Shown in pieces: positions 19,281 through 29,900 of a stretch of DNA of 64,000 nucleotides (positions within the stretch are counted from its first letter, which is position 1; the number at the start of each line of letters is the position of its first letter). Position numbers and translations under genes: made by a program. Source of the DNA: Chondrus crispus (lineage: Eukaryota; Rhodophyta; Florideophyceae; Gigartinales; Gigartinaceae); NCBI RefSeq assembly GCF_000350225.1, contig NW_005178610.1, forward strand, positions 62,001 to 126,000. The letters run 5' to 3'. The notes under the pieces were generated by a model that did not search any database, had not been told where the DNA came from, and was given only the letters and a program-made list of their open reading frames with translations.

Positions 19281-19640
19281 TTTCCTGATGGCGTCCTAAG
19301 GACGGGGCGCTGAGCAGCACCATTGTTCTAATGATGGTCGCGGTCAAGCCGTCTGCAGCTTGTGCCGATGTCTGACACTGTAATGCACGCAGATCGCGTC
19401 CTAATTAGGACGCGGCGCTGAGCAGCACCATTGTTCTAATGATGGTCGCGGTCAAGCCGTCTGCAGCTTGTGCCGATGTCTGACACTGTAATGCCCGCAG
19501 ATCGCGTCCTAAGGACGCGGCGCTGAGCAGCACCATTGTTCTAATGATGGTAGCGGTCAAGCCGTCTGCGATCCAACCGTCTGCTACTGTAGTGATGTCT
19601 AATAATGTAATGTTCTCAGATGGCACCCCACAGACGCCGA
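19281..19640. repeat. Tandem repeat, about 105-108-bp unit, three copies
   Basis: The GCGCTGAGCAGCACCATTG block recurs at 19307, 19415 and 19520. Each unit is preceded by a small palindrome: GCGTCCTAAGGAC in the first and third, GCGTCCTAATTAGGACGC in the second. The last copy diverges at its 3' end. The palindrome varies in its centre while its arms are kept. Confidence 0.85.
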
Positions 19641-19955
19641 GTTCGGAAGACGCTGGGTTCGGAATTACCTTTCGCGGAACACAGAGTTCGAGCATTGCAT
19701 TGGCTCGCCCACCCATTTTGATAGAAAGCTCATGCAGCCCCACATCTGGCATCGTATGATGCTCATGCCTTTAGTTTGTGCTCAGGCGGATGTTGTCCGC
19801 TGCCTGCTCAAAGTCCATCCTTTTCTAAGTCGTTCATTGCAAAGTGTTTTATGGTTGCCGTATTATCTCTTTCTAATTATATACCCCATCTGTATTTTGT
19901 ATGAACGGCTTAATACAATCTTTGACATGCTGTTGTCTGTATTTCTTCGTATGGT
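19641..19955. other. No supported gene
   Basis: AT-rich sequence between the tandem array and the antisense-domain relic; no protein-like frame. Confidence 0.5.
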
Positions 19956-20620
19956 TTGGGGGCTGATGGCGCTCGTTTGGGCCCGCTCGCCGTCGTCCTG
20001 ACCGCGAACGGGCTCTCGCCTCGCTCCTGGGATCGGTACCGAGCCCGCCTGGCCCAGATGAGCGTTTCCCTGGACGAGACGGACGGGCTCATGGAACCCG
20101 TTTTCGAGGAGGGCGAGGCATTTATCTACGCTAACCGGTGGGTCCCGGAAGACGCACCTGGAGCGTCCAAAGTGGCCGCCGAATACAGTGGGTACCTGGT
20201 TCCCAACTACACCGCGTCAGTAGGGAGTGGACAAATTCCAGGGTCCCCGTATGGGGATGTGTCGGAGGAGTCGCGCCCGATGCGGCGCCGTGCGGTATTC
20301 GGAGTGCCCGACGGCACTGGAGTCCCGCTCGATGTGGGTCGCCTCCGATACCCGTGGTAGCCATACCCCGGAAGGGAGTGTTCCTCCGGGATGCGCTCGA
20401 CATGCCGGTCGCGAGCTCCGACATCCTATGGTTGCAGATGGTGGCCGTGGATGGGAACGTGGACGCGGTGAAGTCCGCCTGGCAGAAGTTCATCTGTCAG
20501 GGTCCGGTCTAACAAATTCCGGACGAGATCCTGTGCGACCGGACGTTCTGTCACACGATTGGCCCGTCTCATCGACGTACTTCCGGTTTGATACTTGGAG
20601 CATTTCGGAGCACATCATGT
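19956..20620 (+). pseudogene. Broken relative of the element A antisense-ORF domain
   Basis: Around 20290-20560 the translated sequence matches residues about 240-320 of the antisense ORF of element A. Shared features are a PLD..RLR(F/Y) start, an R-x-G-(I/V) turn, D-(L/I)-L, a G-x-V-(E/D) turn, and QIPDEILCDRTF against QIPSAIPCDRTF, with nearly constant spacing between them. The upstream part (from 19956) is open and acidic, without a recognised family. The copy is a fossil with several breaks. It sits on the same strand as the CK1-like relic and faces LTR B in the same relative orientation as in element A, so it may be the remains of another element's antisense gene. Confidence 0.6.
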
Positions 20621-21032
20621 GTACGAACCGGAACTTGCAGGTCAATACCTGCGATGCCATGGATGACGCCACCGCATCTCAGCTGAGCTCCCATGGCACG
20701 ACTTTGAGTAGTGCGGATCAAACCAGCCGTACTCCAAATGGCCAAACACAGGCGTATGCGTTTTGCGATGTTCATGACACTGTCGGTAAAACCGTCCATC
20801 CTTACATAGATAATTGGGACCGGTTCAGTGACGCCGTCCGTACAAGTGTCAAGCCAGAGGCCGATGTCTGCGAAACGATAGATCAAAGCAATGTCACAAG
20901 GCGAAGACTGGAATTTCATGCAGGAGAACATTGTTGCGGAACTGAACACAGCATTTTAAGCCCCCTTCGTTTGGTTTTACGAAGACGCGCGAAGACAACA
21001 TCATTGGGCACATCAATTCTCAGATCGGTGAA

Positions 21033-22150
21033 TTGACGGCGTGTGAGGAGAAATTCATTGCGAAGGTCATCGAGGAGGCTGGAGCTAGGGATTGCGCGAC
21101 TACCGAACCGGCCGTCGATGCCAACGATGAGACGCGGGTGTTGGACTGGGCGAGGGTGAATGAGGCCTTCAAGCCGCGCGTGGGAGAGCTGGGAACAGCT
21201 TGGGTGAATTGGCAAGTGACGGACGGTTCCTTTCCTGTGAACGCCAATGCCGACATCAAAACAGCGTTTAGCTGTTCGGATCCAATCAAGCTCGGAGAAG
21301 AACGTTTTGCCGGCAAATGGATTTAGAAAGGACTGATAGTTGCTGGGTCGTTTGGGAAGGTGTTCCACGCACTCGACGTCAACACTGGGGCTCTCGACGT
21401 CATGAAAGTCGAGGCCGCATCTCAAGGCTGTACAAATGAGACGGAAGTGCAGGTGTACAAGGCATTGGAATCGGTAGGCAACGTTCGGGGGTTCCCGAAG
21501 TTGCACTATTTTGGAAGAACGCCGAAGCAGAACACCATGGTGCTGTCTCGGCATGGCCCGTCACTGCATGACTTGATAACAGCAATATACGAAACTTTCT
21601 CGGACTGTACCGTACTCCTTCTCGGCTTGCAAGCGGTCAAGAGACTCAAAGTGCTCCATAGTACCGTCATATACACCGTGACCTAAAGCCTGAAAACATG
21701 TTGGTCGGTCTGGATGATCCGGACACATTGTACATCATCGATTATGGGCTTGCGAGCAGATTTGTGTATGATGATGATACTCATGTGCAACTTGGTCTGG
21801 TGGCAGGCCAAGTCGGAACGGTGGAATTCTCTTCTGTGCATGCAAACATGGGGTATGAGCATTCTAAAACGGATGATTTAGTTAGACTCGGCTATTCCCT
21901 GGTTTACATGCTGAATGGCCGGCTTCCGTGGTTTCATCCGACCGGCGCGAGCTATTTAGTAGAGATAATCAAGACTCTGAAACGGGAAACGGATATCTTT
22001 GTGCGGCGACCTGGAAGAGCTTACGGAATTCTTTGACTATGTTCTGGCACTGAAATTTGGAGAAACTCCGTGCTATGAGTTTCTCGAGGACATTTTTGCT
22101 CGCGAACTGTCTCAACGAGTCCTTCTTCGCGATACAAGGTTTGATTGGGT
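21033..22150 (+). pseudogene. CK1-like protein kinase, broken
   Basis: The sequence carries casein-kinase-1 landmarks in order: a glycine loop (GSFGKVF, about 21350), a beta-3 Lys (DVMKVE), an HRDLKPEN catalytic loop (about 21680-21700), IIDYGLA in place of DFG (about 21740), a GTVEFSS activation-segment end, the YSLVYMLNGRLPW helix, and the terminal FDW near 22145. An N-terminal extension of about 100 residues precedes the loop. The gene is broken in several places and is a fossil. Its last codons run straight into the primer binding site of LTR B, so it either abuts or lies inside that element. Confidence 0.7.
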
Positions 22151-22158
22151 CCAGGTCC

Positions 22159-22853
22159 AGGTCGGGAGACCAGATGTAGTGCAATGCACTCGAGCTCAAC
22201 AACAAGGAAAGCAAGAGTACTTCTACTGGGTGTTCGGAGCCCCTTTCCTGGTAGGTCAGGGTTGAACTGGTAGAACTGCAGAGTTCTGAGCGGTAGGGCG
22301 ACACCAAGGGTGGCTGAAAGATACGGGTTGTAAGGTCGCGACACCAAAGTTGTAGATAGGAGGGACTTGTGACTATAGAGTCCATCTAGAACTGAGGGAT
22401 AGGAGATATAGAGAAGGCAAAAAGGGTAAAGACAGAAAACATGCACAAACAGATGAACAAAACAAACAAAGGGGGACAAAGAAGGAAAGCGTATACACGT
22501 CGAGGGATCCCTTGGGGCGCTTCGCAGGGCGACGAGCAGAAGAGCGGGTGACCGAAGAGCGGGCTTCGCAAAATTGGGCGCACAAGTCGCAAGACCACCA
22601 AGGTTAACGTTTAGTGTAGGGGTACTTAGGCGCAAACCGTCGTCCCCTAAGTACTGTATGGGTGGAGTACGCGCTCCCTACCGGTCCGAGGCGAGCCCCT
22701 AATGGGTCGTAATAAAATGCTGCAAATATCTTAAATCTAAACTAAAAATCAATGCGATTTGTCTTTCTAGACAGCCATTGGTGCGCTGCCCTGAGGTTGG
22801 ATGACGTCATTGCAGGACAGAGCGAAACCCTCGAATGGAGCCGTTGCACTACA
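22159..22853 (-). mobile_element. LTR B with primer binding site, Gypsy-type, orphan
   Basis: On the minus strand an LTR of 679 bp (22853 to 22175) starts TGTAGTGCAA and ends TTGCACTACA, a perfect 10-bp terminal inverted repeat as in element A. Two bases later comes TGGTCTCCCGACCT (22172-22159), the primer binding site shared with elements A and D. A TATA-like CTCTATATCTC lies near 22400. No gag or pol and no second LTR were seen; the sequence left of the site is the CK1-like relic. It is a fossil fragment. Confidence 0.75.
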
Positions 22854-23394
22854 GTTGGAAGTATGGTTGGAATGAAATGACATGACTTGGAATGTCTATT
22901 CTTGGATGTGTTCTATTTCTGTCACTGGCATTGTTGGACGGATTACAGTTAGATATGGATATGGATGCCACGTTGGAGATTGGAAGCAAGACGAATCTGG
23001 AAGCACTTTGTGCGCTGGGATTTGGACAGTAAGTTGTGCGCTGTCGTGAATTGGCACTGTCGTCTGTCGCTACGTGGCTCTGTCCTCCACTGCAATCCAA
23101 CGTGGCAAGGACAGCGAGGATTGCATTGATGTCATGGTATAATTAGAACTGCATCCAGAACAACAAGGATTGCATTGATGTGATTACGGTATACTTAGAA
23201 CTGCATCCAGCACAGAAAGTCCTGCATTGATGTCATGTTATTATTAGAACTGCTTCCAAGTTTACACTTGTTGCTAGGAATGTATTGGTAGTTTTGGATG
23301 TCCCCGCAATATCTTGGGTGACATCCTGTAGTGAGCTGAGATAGTTTGGTAGCGATTCGTAGTCGATCGGAAGAGCATATAAGCGATCGGAAGT
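22854..23394. repeat. Intergenic tandem repeat (three units, about 50 bp)
   Basis: Units with TGCATTGATGTSAT...TTAGAACTGCATCCA begin near 23118, 23167 and 23224 (periods about 49 and 53). The rest of the interval shows no gene. Confidence 0.7.
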
Positions 23395-23943
23395 TTGCAC
23401 TTCGAAGTAGATCGCCACACTCGGCATCACATCTTCACTCAACTTTCAGCTTCAACTTCCCTTCACCTTCTCCCAAACCTAATCTTCAACAGTTTATGGG
23501 CCCGGAGCTACTCGCTGCATTGTTCTGATCTTCTGTTCTTCGTGTTGCCGTCTTCTCCGTCGTCAAGTTCTTCATCGAGCGTCTTCAACTTTGGGTTGTT
23601 CTTCGATATTCTTCGTTCTTCACCTTGTTCTTTGTTTGCACTTTGGGTGCTGTCTCTGTCTCTGTTTGGTTGCTGTCTCTGTGTCTCTGTGGGTGCTGTC
23701 TCTGTTTGGAACTGGGCACTTGTGGGCTGGATCGCCAAATGTCTAGGATTCTTCGTGCTTTTTTGGGATTACATACGTGTTGATCAAGCATTCAAGAGGT
23801 TAAAGAAAGAAAACAAGGACCCGCTAAACCTAGAAGTATATGGAGCACAGGTGTTGGAGGTATTGGAAGAGCTTATATTACAGCGATGCGGTGTGAAGAA
23901 ATTCCGAAAAGAAAAGGTCCATGACCGCAAAAAGAGAAAGTAG
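23395..23943 (+). CDS. Hypothetical ORF, 182 aa
   Basis: The first half is Ser/Phe/Leu-rich and partly encoded by a CTGTCTCTGT simple repeat (about 23640-23710). The middle contains one or two hydrophobic stretches long enough for membrane segments. The C-terminus is charged and protein-like (EVYGAQVLEVLEELILQR) and ends in a Lys/Arg cluster. No family is recognised. Only the last 55 residues look like real protein, so this may be an exon end or chance. Confidence 0.2.
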   Translation: MHFEVDRHTRHHIFTQLSASTSLHLLPNLIFNSLWARSYSLHCSDLLFFVLPSSPSSSSSSSVFNFGLFFDILRSSPCSLFALWVLSLSLFGCCLCVSVGAVSVWNWALVGWIAKCLGFFVLFWDYIRVDQAFKRLKKENKDPLNLEVYGAQVLEVLEELILQRCGVKKFRKEKVHDRKKRK

Positions 23944-24046
23944 ATGAATTAGACCCGCACGACCCAAAGGTACATATTCCCATTAATTCTTGCGCTGTCG
24001 GATACCACCTGAAGTTAAAATTCAAACAGAGAAGTGTAATACTTAC

Positions 24047-24529
24047 GGCCATTACATTCTCTTTATCGCTGTTCTCGGAAGAAGCCCCTTCACCTCCTGC
24101 TAAAAGCTTGCATTGTGCAACAAGAATCTGCTGCAAGAGAGAAGCCAATATCTCAAATCCCTTCTTCACAGTACAAGCCAAAGTGGAGCTCTTCTCTTGT
24201 GTTTCCTCTCTATAGGCCCACAATTTGATTGCAAACAGAGGTCGTCATTTCGGTCGTGCACTGACTCAAATTCACCATCTCATCTACCACCCTCCCTTCT
24301 CAGCTGTAAACGATTTCCTGGTTGCTTCGAAGTCGTCCGCAAAAACCTCAGCGGCGGTGGGCCTTCTCGCAGTAGCATTTTCGACACGTTTGCGTTTGGA
24401 ACGGTCTCCCTTAGCGGAAGGGACAGCCGTGGGTGCTCGTGATCGCTCGTTGGGAGAGGTTGCGTGAGCAGATGCAGCGAGTCGAATCATCTTGGAGTTG
24501 GTCTTCCAAGCGACCAAACCGTTGTCCAA
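24047..24529 (-). CDS. Candidate two-exon host gene, basic nuclear-type protein
   Basis: On the minus strand the frame from 24529 reads a basic segment with RSKRKRVE (NLS-like) and then AAEVFADDFEATRKSF. After a stretch bounded by GTGGTAG and CTATAG (about 24267-24210), a second protein-like segment (24209-24047) reads KKGFEILASLLQQILVAQ and DKEN and ends at a perfect GTAAGT donor. The splice sites are plausible but unproven, and the start and later exons were not found. No family is recognised. Confidence 0.3.
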
Positions 24530-25330
24530 GAATGAAGCCGAAACCGAACAAGAGGGGCTCCTTTCGTCTTCGATTCCAATAAATTGAACCGTTGGCTCGT
24601 TTGGAGCTTATCCATCACATTTCGAGTGACCAAAACTGGCGCCAAAGTCGAACCGAAAGGAGAATGCAAACACTTCGCAATCGAGATGGTCGGCGAAGCG
24701 AAAGATACCTTTGAAGGTCCGGCTGGTCAAACTGGAAAGTAGCAAGGCCCTACCAGGGCATCTAGCAGATGATAAATCAGTGCGCTGGAGCCTCAACTAA
24801 TAATGGGCCAAGACGTGGAGGCAAAACATACTTTTTTCAAACTTTTACATGATTTAAAGGTTTAGACATCTGTATTAACGCGAGATCACGTAGAATAGGA
24901 GGTCTTCTGGGAGAGAGGGACCAATCTCTCGGAGATTGGTACGGACGGACGGCCCTTCGTTGTCTGAAAGGTGACGTCATCGACTGAACCGCCGAATTTG
25001 ATGCAAAAGAAGCATTGACAACAGTGTTGACGATTGGACGTTTCTTGGACGTACTTCGGACGCGCCGTCGCCTCTCGTACAGTTTCAAAAGCAAGGGCAA
25101 ATCGTTTGCTCATGCCTTCGTCACAGAAACCAGGTTTAACAGGTCCTGTTGTCTACGGAAGGCGAAGTTCGTCTCTCAACTCCTCACCCTATCCTTTTAC
25201 CTCCAATGTGAGATAGCGACTTCTCAGAGGCGACAAGTAACTGTGTACCTACAACCTGTAGCCATCTGCAGGCGCGCGGGCTTATGCACGCATATAAGCT
25301 CATATCCCTCGCTGTTGTCCCCCTTTTGTC
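24530..25330. other. No supported gene
   Basis: Short frames on both strands overlap without domain signals. A minus-strand frame at about 24487-24669 may be an upstream exon of the candidate gene at 24047-24529. The last 50 bp hold the likely leader of the zinc-finger ORF. Confidence 0.4.
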
Positions 25331-26164
25331 ATGCCAAGGTGGTTTGCGTGCAAGCGATGCCCGAGAAAGTACAAGGAAAGACTCAGACTACGTCGTCATG
25401 TAAAGCATGACCATGCTCCTCTCCCTACAAATCGACCTCGGGCCAACGATGGCTCTCAGGCAGCTGGATTTTTCGGTGCGTCAAGAGACCAAGAAGAAAA
25501 AACGACAAACGGGGGAAGCAGTCATATGGAAGCAACTCGCAGCGGATCCCAACCCTCTGTGTCTGTGAAAGGCCCTGACAACGCGCCCGCTTTATCCAAT
25601 GAAGATGATTTGTATGAATCCCCGTCGGATTCCAACCTTCACTCACAGAACAATGTTTTAATAATAAAGTCCGTGGCGGAGGGACGCCATTTAGCGAGGT
25701 CTCATTGTTTAGAATCTCGCAACCCTGTTTCTCTGGATTTATGTGAGTTTTATAACTCCTTCGGAGATTCTACCTACACTTTATACCCAAACTTGGCACA
25801 GCTCCCAGCACCAAGAATTGATCTACCCCCTTCTGTCAGAGATATTCTATCACATTGTGCCAGTAACCAACTGACCCTTGGCGAGGCCAAAGCTGAATAT
25901 TTATTGCTTAGAAAGGTTGAGACACATCTTCCCTCTGCCCTTCGATACGTGAGTAATGCGTTTCAAGACGAAAAGGCATTCATCAGATATTTCGATAAGA
26001 CCAGGAAATGGGCAGTCAGAAGCGAAGGTTGGAAGGGGCCAACTATAAAAACATCATTTGGGGAGAACCGGACTGGAGCGTTCCGGTCGATCCCGGAACT
26101 CATGAAGGAACAGATCGACGGCGCTGGTGGTATGGACTCTGTAATTAATTTTCGAGAATCCATG
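25331..26164 (+). CDS. C2H2 zinc-finger ORF, truncated by Copia sequence
   Basis: The ATG at 25331 opens a frame whose residues 5-27 form one C2H2 finger (FACKRCPRKY...HVKHDH). A Ser/Asn-rich linker follows. From about residue 130 to 265 a folded-looking segment contains LPPSVRDILSHCASN, LLLRKVETHLPSALRY and KAFIRYFDKTRKW. The frame then passes into a different phase of the Copia protease region (from about 26165), so the native C-terminus is lost. Candidates are a host DNA-binding protein or a transposon-derived protein; single N-terminal C2H2 fingers occur in several transposase groups. I see no catalytic motif. Confidence 0.5.
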
Positions 26165-26644
26165 TCTCACGGGCCTCATCGTCGTCAAGGCTCACCGCGT
26201 TGCCGCTCGTCAGTTCCACAACACGAGCTCTCAACGTTTTTCCGGCGCCTGTTGCGATATCGGTGCACAGCGTACCGTCATTGGCCTACAACAGGCCCGA
26301 GCCTACTGCCGAAAGAACCAGTTGAAGGGAAAATACCGTCCGTCGGACCACGCGTACCTCTTCGGCGACGGTCTCTACATGAGTCTCGGACTTTTAGAGA
26401 TACGATTCCCGACGCCAGATGGTTCGTTCCTCGCCTTTGACGCTGACGTTGTAGATGCGTCGATACCCCTCCTCATGGGTATTGACGTCCTGGACCGCGA
26501 AAAGTTAGTCGCTGACAATGTAGACAACGTTCTACACAGTCGAGCCCAAGGCTGGAAGGTGCCCATCACCCGTCGTCACCAACACATGTACGTCATCTGA
26601 GATGTCGCAGCGCTTTTATACACTCGCTCCGAGCTGAAGAAGTT

Positions 26645-26880
26645 TGTGGATGCTGGTTGCCATAAATGGCAACATCTTCTGTTGCGGAAAGAAAAGTTCT
26701 ACTGTACCCATAAGCGGAGTTATTTCGTGTTGTGTTTTACTGCGTGTGCTACCGAGGCTAGCTCGTTAGCACTCCGTTTACTACATAGACACTCTTGCCT
26801 CCCCGTCTCGACAGAGGGAGGCAGAGGTCGTTGAGTCATCATCTTTCAATTTCCGCTGGCGCGGAGGTACACTGTCTACA
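26645..26880 (+). repeat. 5' LTR of E2
   Basis: 236 bp, ends TGT...ACA, followed directly by GAAATTTCTG, the same ten bases that follow the E3 LTR. Confidence 0.93.
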
Positions 26881-26968
26881 GAAATTTCTGTTCACCTGCA
26901 GGGGGACATTCTTTTCTCCACGTCGGTTGTTTGGTTTGTTGTTTGTCTGCCTCTCCTGTCGTGCAACC

Positions 26969-29900
26969 ATGTCGCCAACCACACGAAGTGGAGCCGGGTC
27001 GAGCGACGACACATCTACGTTTGGCGCCTCAGGCGCGCTGTTTGCTCCAGTTCAGCACCCAGTCTTGAGAAGCGTAGACCCACAGAAGGTTGCTGCTTTT
27101 CAGAAGGAGAGGGAGCGCTACGTGGACGAAGTACTTGAAAAACAGAAGGAATTCCCAAATATGACTGTGGCGTCCTTCAAGGTCTCTGTCGATCGCAGTT
27201 TACTGAAAACAATGCACGGACTTGGCCGTCTAAATGATGTGGCAGCCGACGTTGCTTTGGCTGATCTTACTACCGAACACATTCAGACATGGGTTGAGGG
27301 ACTCTTGTCAAGGGCCTCCCAGAAGAATGTGAACCCGACGGTGATTCGTGGTGCGCTTCGTGGAGTTAAGATGCCAATGTCGATCTCAGACCCGGAGGCG
27401 CGTGTCTTGCAGTTTGTTCATGAGATCTTCGAGAGACTAGATGGTGTAGGCTACGGGAACTTCAAGGAAAGCAACCCGGAAAAGACTGTAAAACTCATTC
27501 AGGAGCATGTCTATCCTACACACGTCAAAGCTGCTATGGCTGAGCATCTTGAGTTCCAGGCGGGACTGAAGAAAAAAGTCAATGAGTATGTCTCGCTTCT
27601 TTGTAAAGAAGCCATTATACAGGACAACGTACTAGCTCCTTCGAGCAGAGGTAAGCAAGAGGATGGTACCAAGTCAGGTTCATCCCTAGGAAGAGGCTCA
27701 AGCAAGAATAAGCCAGGTAACTTCAAATCTGGCAAGGGCACTGGGAGGTCAGAGAAGGAACTTCCGTGCCTGAACGCGGATTGTAAGAAGAAGGGTGTCC
27801 GCCATAAAGGCGGTGTTCGAAAATGTCCAAACACTAACGACGATCAGGCGAAGAAACTAATCGCCGATTTCGTGGGGGATAAGCGTCGGAAAAATGCCAA
27901 GCGCTTTGTGGACAACGGACCTGATGCTTCCTCCATCAATTCTACGCAGATGGGTGTTCTATTTGCTGGCATTGTCTCGTCTCGGCTCTGTGCTGACGGC
28001 GGTTCGGGTATCAACCTCATGCCACAGACTGTATTCAGTGAGTTGCTTCAGCAGCGTGCTGAGATGCAAATGCGGATGCTACACACTCCTAGGGAATTCG
28101 GTCTGGCCGCGTCAGAACTGTACGTAACATGTGACAGGGAGGTCACGCTCGACACTGAGCTTCTTATCCGTTATGGAAAGTCCCTTTTAATTCGGAACCT
28201 CCGCTGGTTTGTTTCAGTGAACCCGGTTGACGAGCCCCTGCTTGGTCGTCCCATTCAAGAAGCCCTCGGGCTCGATACCAAAAAGATGCTGGAGGCTGCA
28301 TGCGATCGTTACGGCGGAGAGGTCGACGGCTCAAAGATGCTACACGGTGACTACAGGGACGGCTCTGTTGCTCGCATCCTTTCATCCGGTCTGTTCCACT
28401 CTGACCGCGGCGTCGATTCAATCGACGAAGGCCTCTGTGAGCAGCAAACTGAGATTGGTAAGGACACACCTGAAGATCTTTCGAAAGCCTTCCAGAAAAT
28501 GTTGGACGAAGCTTCTGTGAATGGGGTCAGCTCCACGGGACTTCAGCTGTTGGAAGAATTGCTTCGCGAGTTCCGTGACGTCTTTCGCGTCCGGCTGGGC
28601 CCCGGCCCCGCGGCCGATGTGGAACCAATGGCAGTGAGCATCAAGCCTGGCTCTATGCCTCATCTCGCCAAGGCCCGACACTATCCTGCCGACCAACGCG
28701 ACTACATGAAGCGTTTGAAGGAAAAACTAGTCGAATATGGCATGGCGGTTCCCAATGCGCATGCTGAGTGAGCCTCGCCCCCCCTCCTGGTGCCTAAGCC
28801 TGGTACAGTGAAATACAGGCTGACATTCGACCTCAGAAGAGTTAATCAGTGCACGCAGGCAATGGCTTGGCCTATGCCGCATTTGAACTTGGAGCTTATG
28901 GATTTCGCCGGCAGTCGCTGCTTCTCAAGCATCGATTTCTGTGCTGGATACTGGCAGATGCCATTGGCAGCCGAGAGTCAGCAGTATCACAGTTTTCTCA
29001 CTCCGGCTGGTGTGTACGAGCCCACGCGCACGCTTCAAGGGGCAATGAATGCCGTACAAAACTTCCAGTCTCGTGTACAGCCCTGCTTTCAGTCCATGGA
29101 ACAAGCAGTTAAGGCCTGGTTGGACGACTTCGCAGTCCACGCCGGTACCGAAGGTGCTCTCATTGCGCATCTTCGCACCTTCTTCCAGATCTGCCGCGAC
29201 CAGAACCTTAAGGTGTCCGCCAAGAAGACTACTCTTTTCGACACCACTCTACAATGGTGTGGCTATGTCATTGATGGAGACGGGGTTCGCTGTGACCCTC
29301 GCCGACTAAGCGGTCTGAAAAATGCTTCGCATCCAGTTACAGCCGCCGAGCTCTCCCAATTTATCAACTGCCTCCAATGGATGTCAATGTACCTTCCAGA
29401 CTATGCTTCCCGCGTCACGCCTTTGAGGGAGCTATTGGAAAAGGCCTACGAAATATCGGGCAAGCGTACGTCGCGCTCAGTCCAGAACATTCAACTTAAG
29501 GATATGTCATGGGGCAGCATTCACATTGACGCCTTCGAGCAGCTGCAGGAGCAGCTGCGGCAGGCCGTCAAGCTCGCGCACAGGGGCCAGTCAAAGACGC
29601 TCTGTATATACACCGACGCATCCGATGAGCATTGGGCTGCCGTCATTACTCAGTGCGAGTCATCCCGCATGACCCGGCCGCTGGAGGACCAAATGCACCA
29701 ACCGCTGGCCTTCCTTGGATCCTCCTTTAACCAGACAAAGCAACACTGGAGTACTTTCGAACGCGAGGCCTTTGCAGTGTACCAAGCTTTCGAAAATATG
29801 GATTACATGTTGGCCTGTGAGGAAGACATTCATTTGTTTACTGATCACCGCAATTTGTTATTTGTGTTCAACCCCACCGCGCTGCGACCCACTCTCGGTC

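Noticed and set aside
18759-19640. Regular repeats as a possible CRISPR array
   Set aside because: The units are contiguous and 76-108 bp long with no unique spacers, and the context is eukaryotic.
22175-22853. LTR B as one end of a complete element
   Set aside because: No second copy with TGTAGTGCAA/TTGCACTACA ends and no gag or pol were found within the window.
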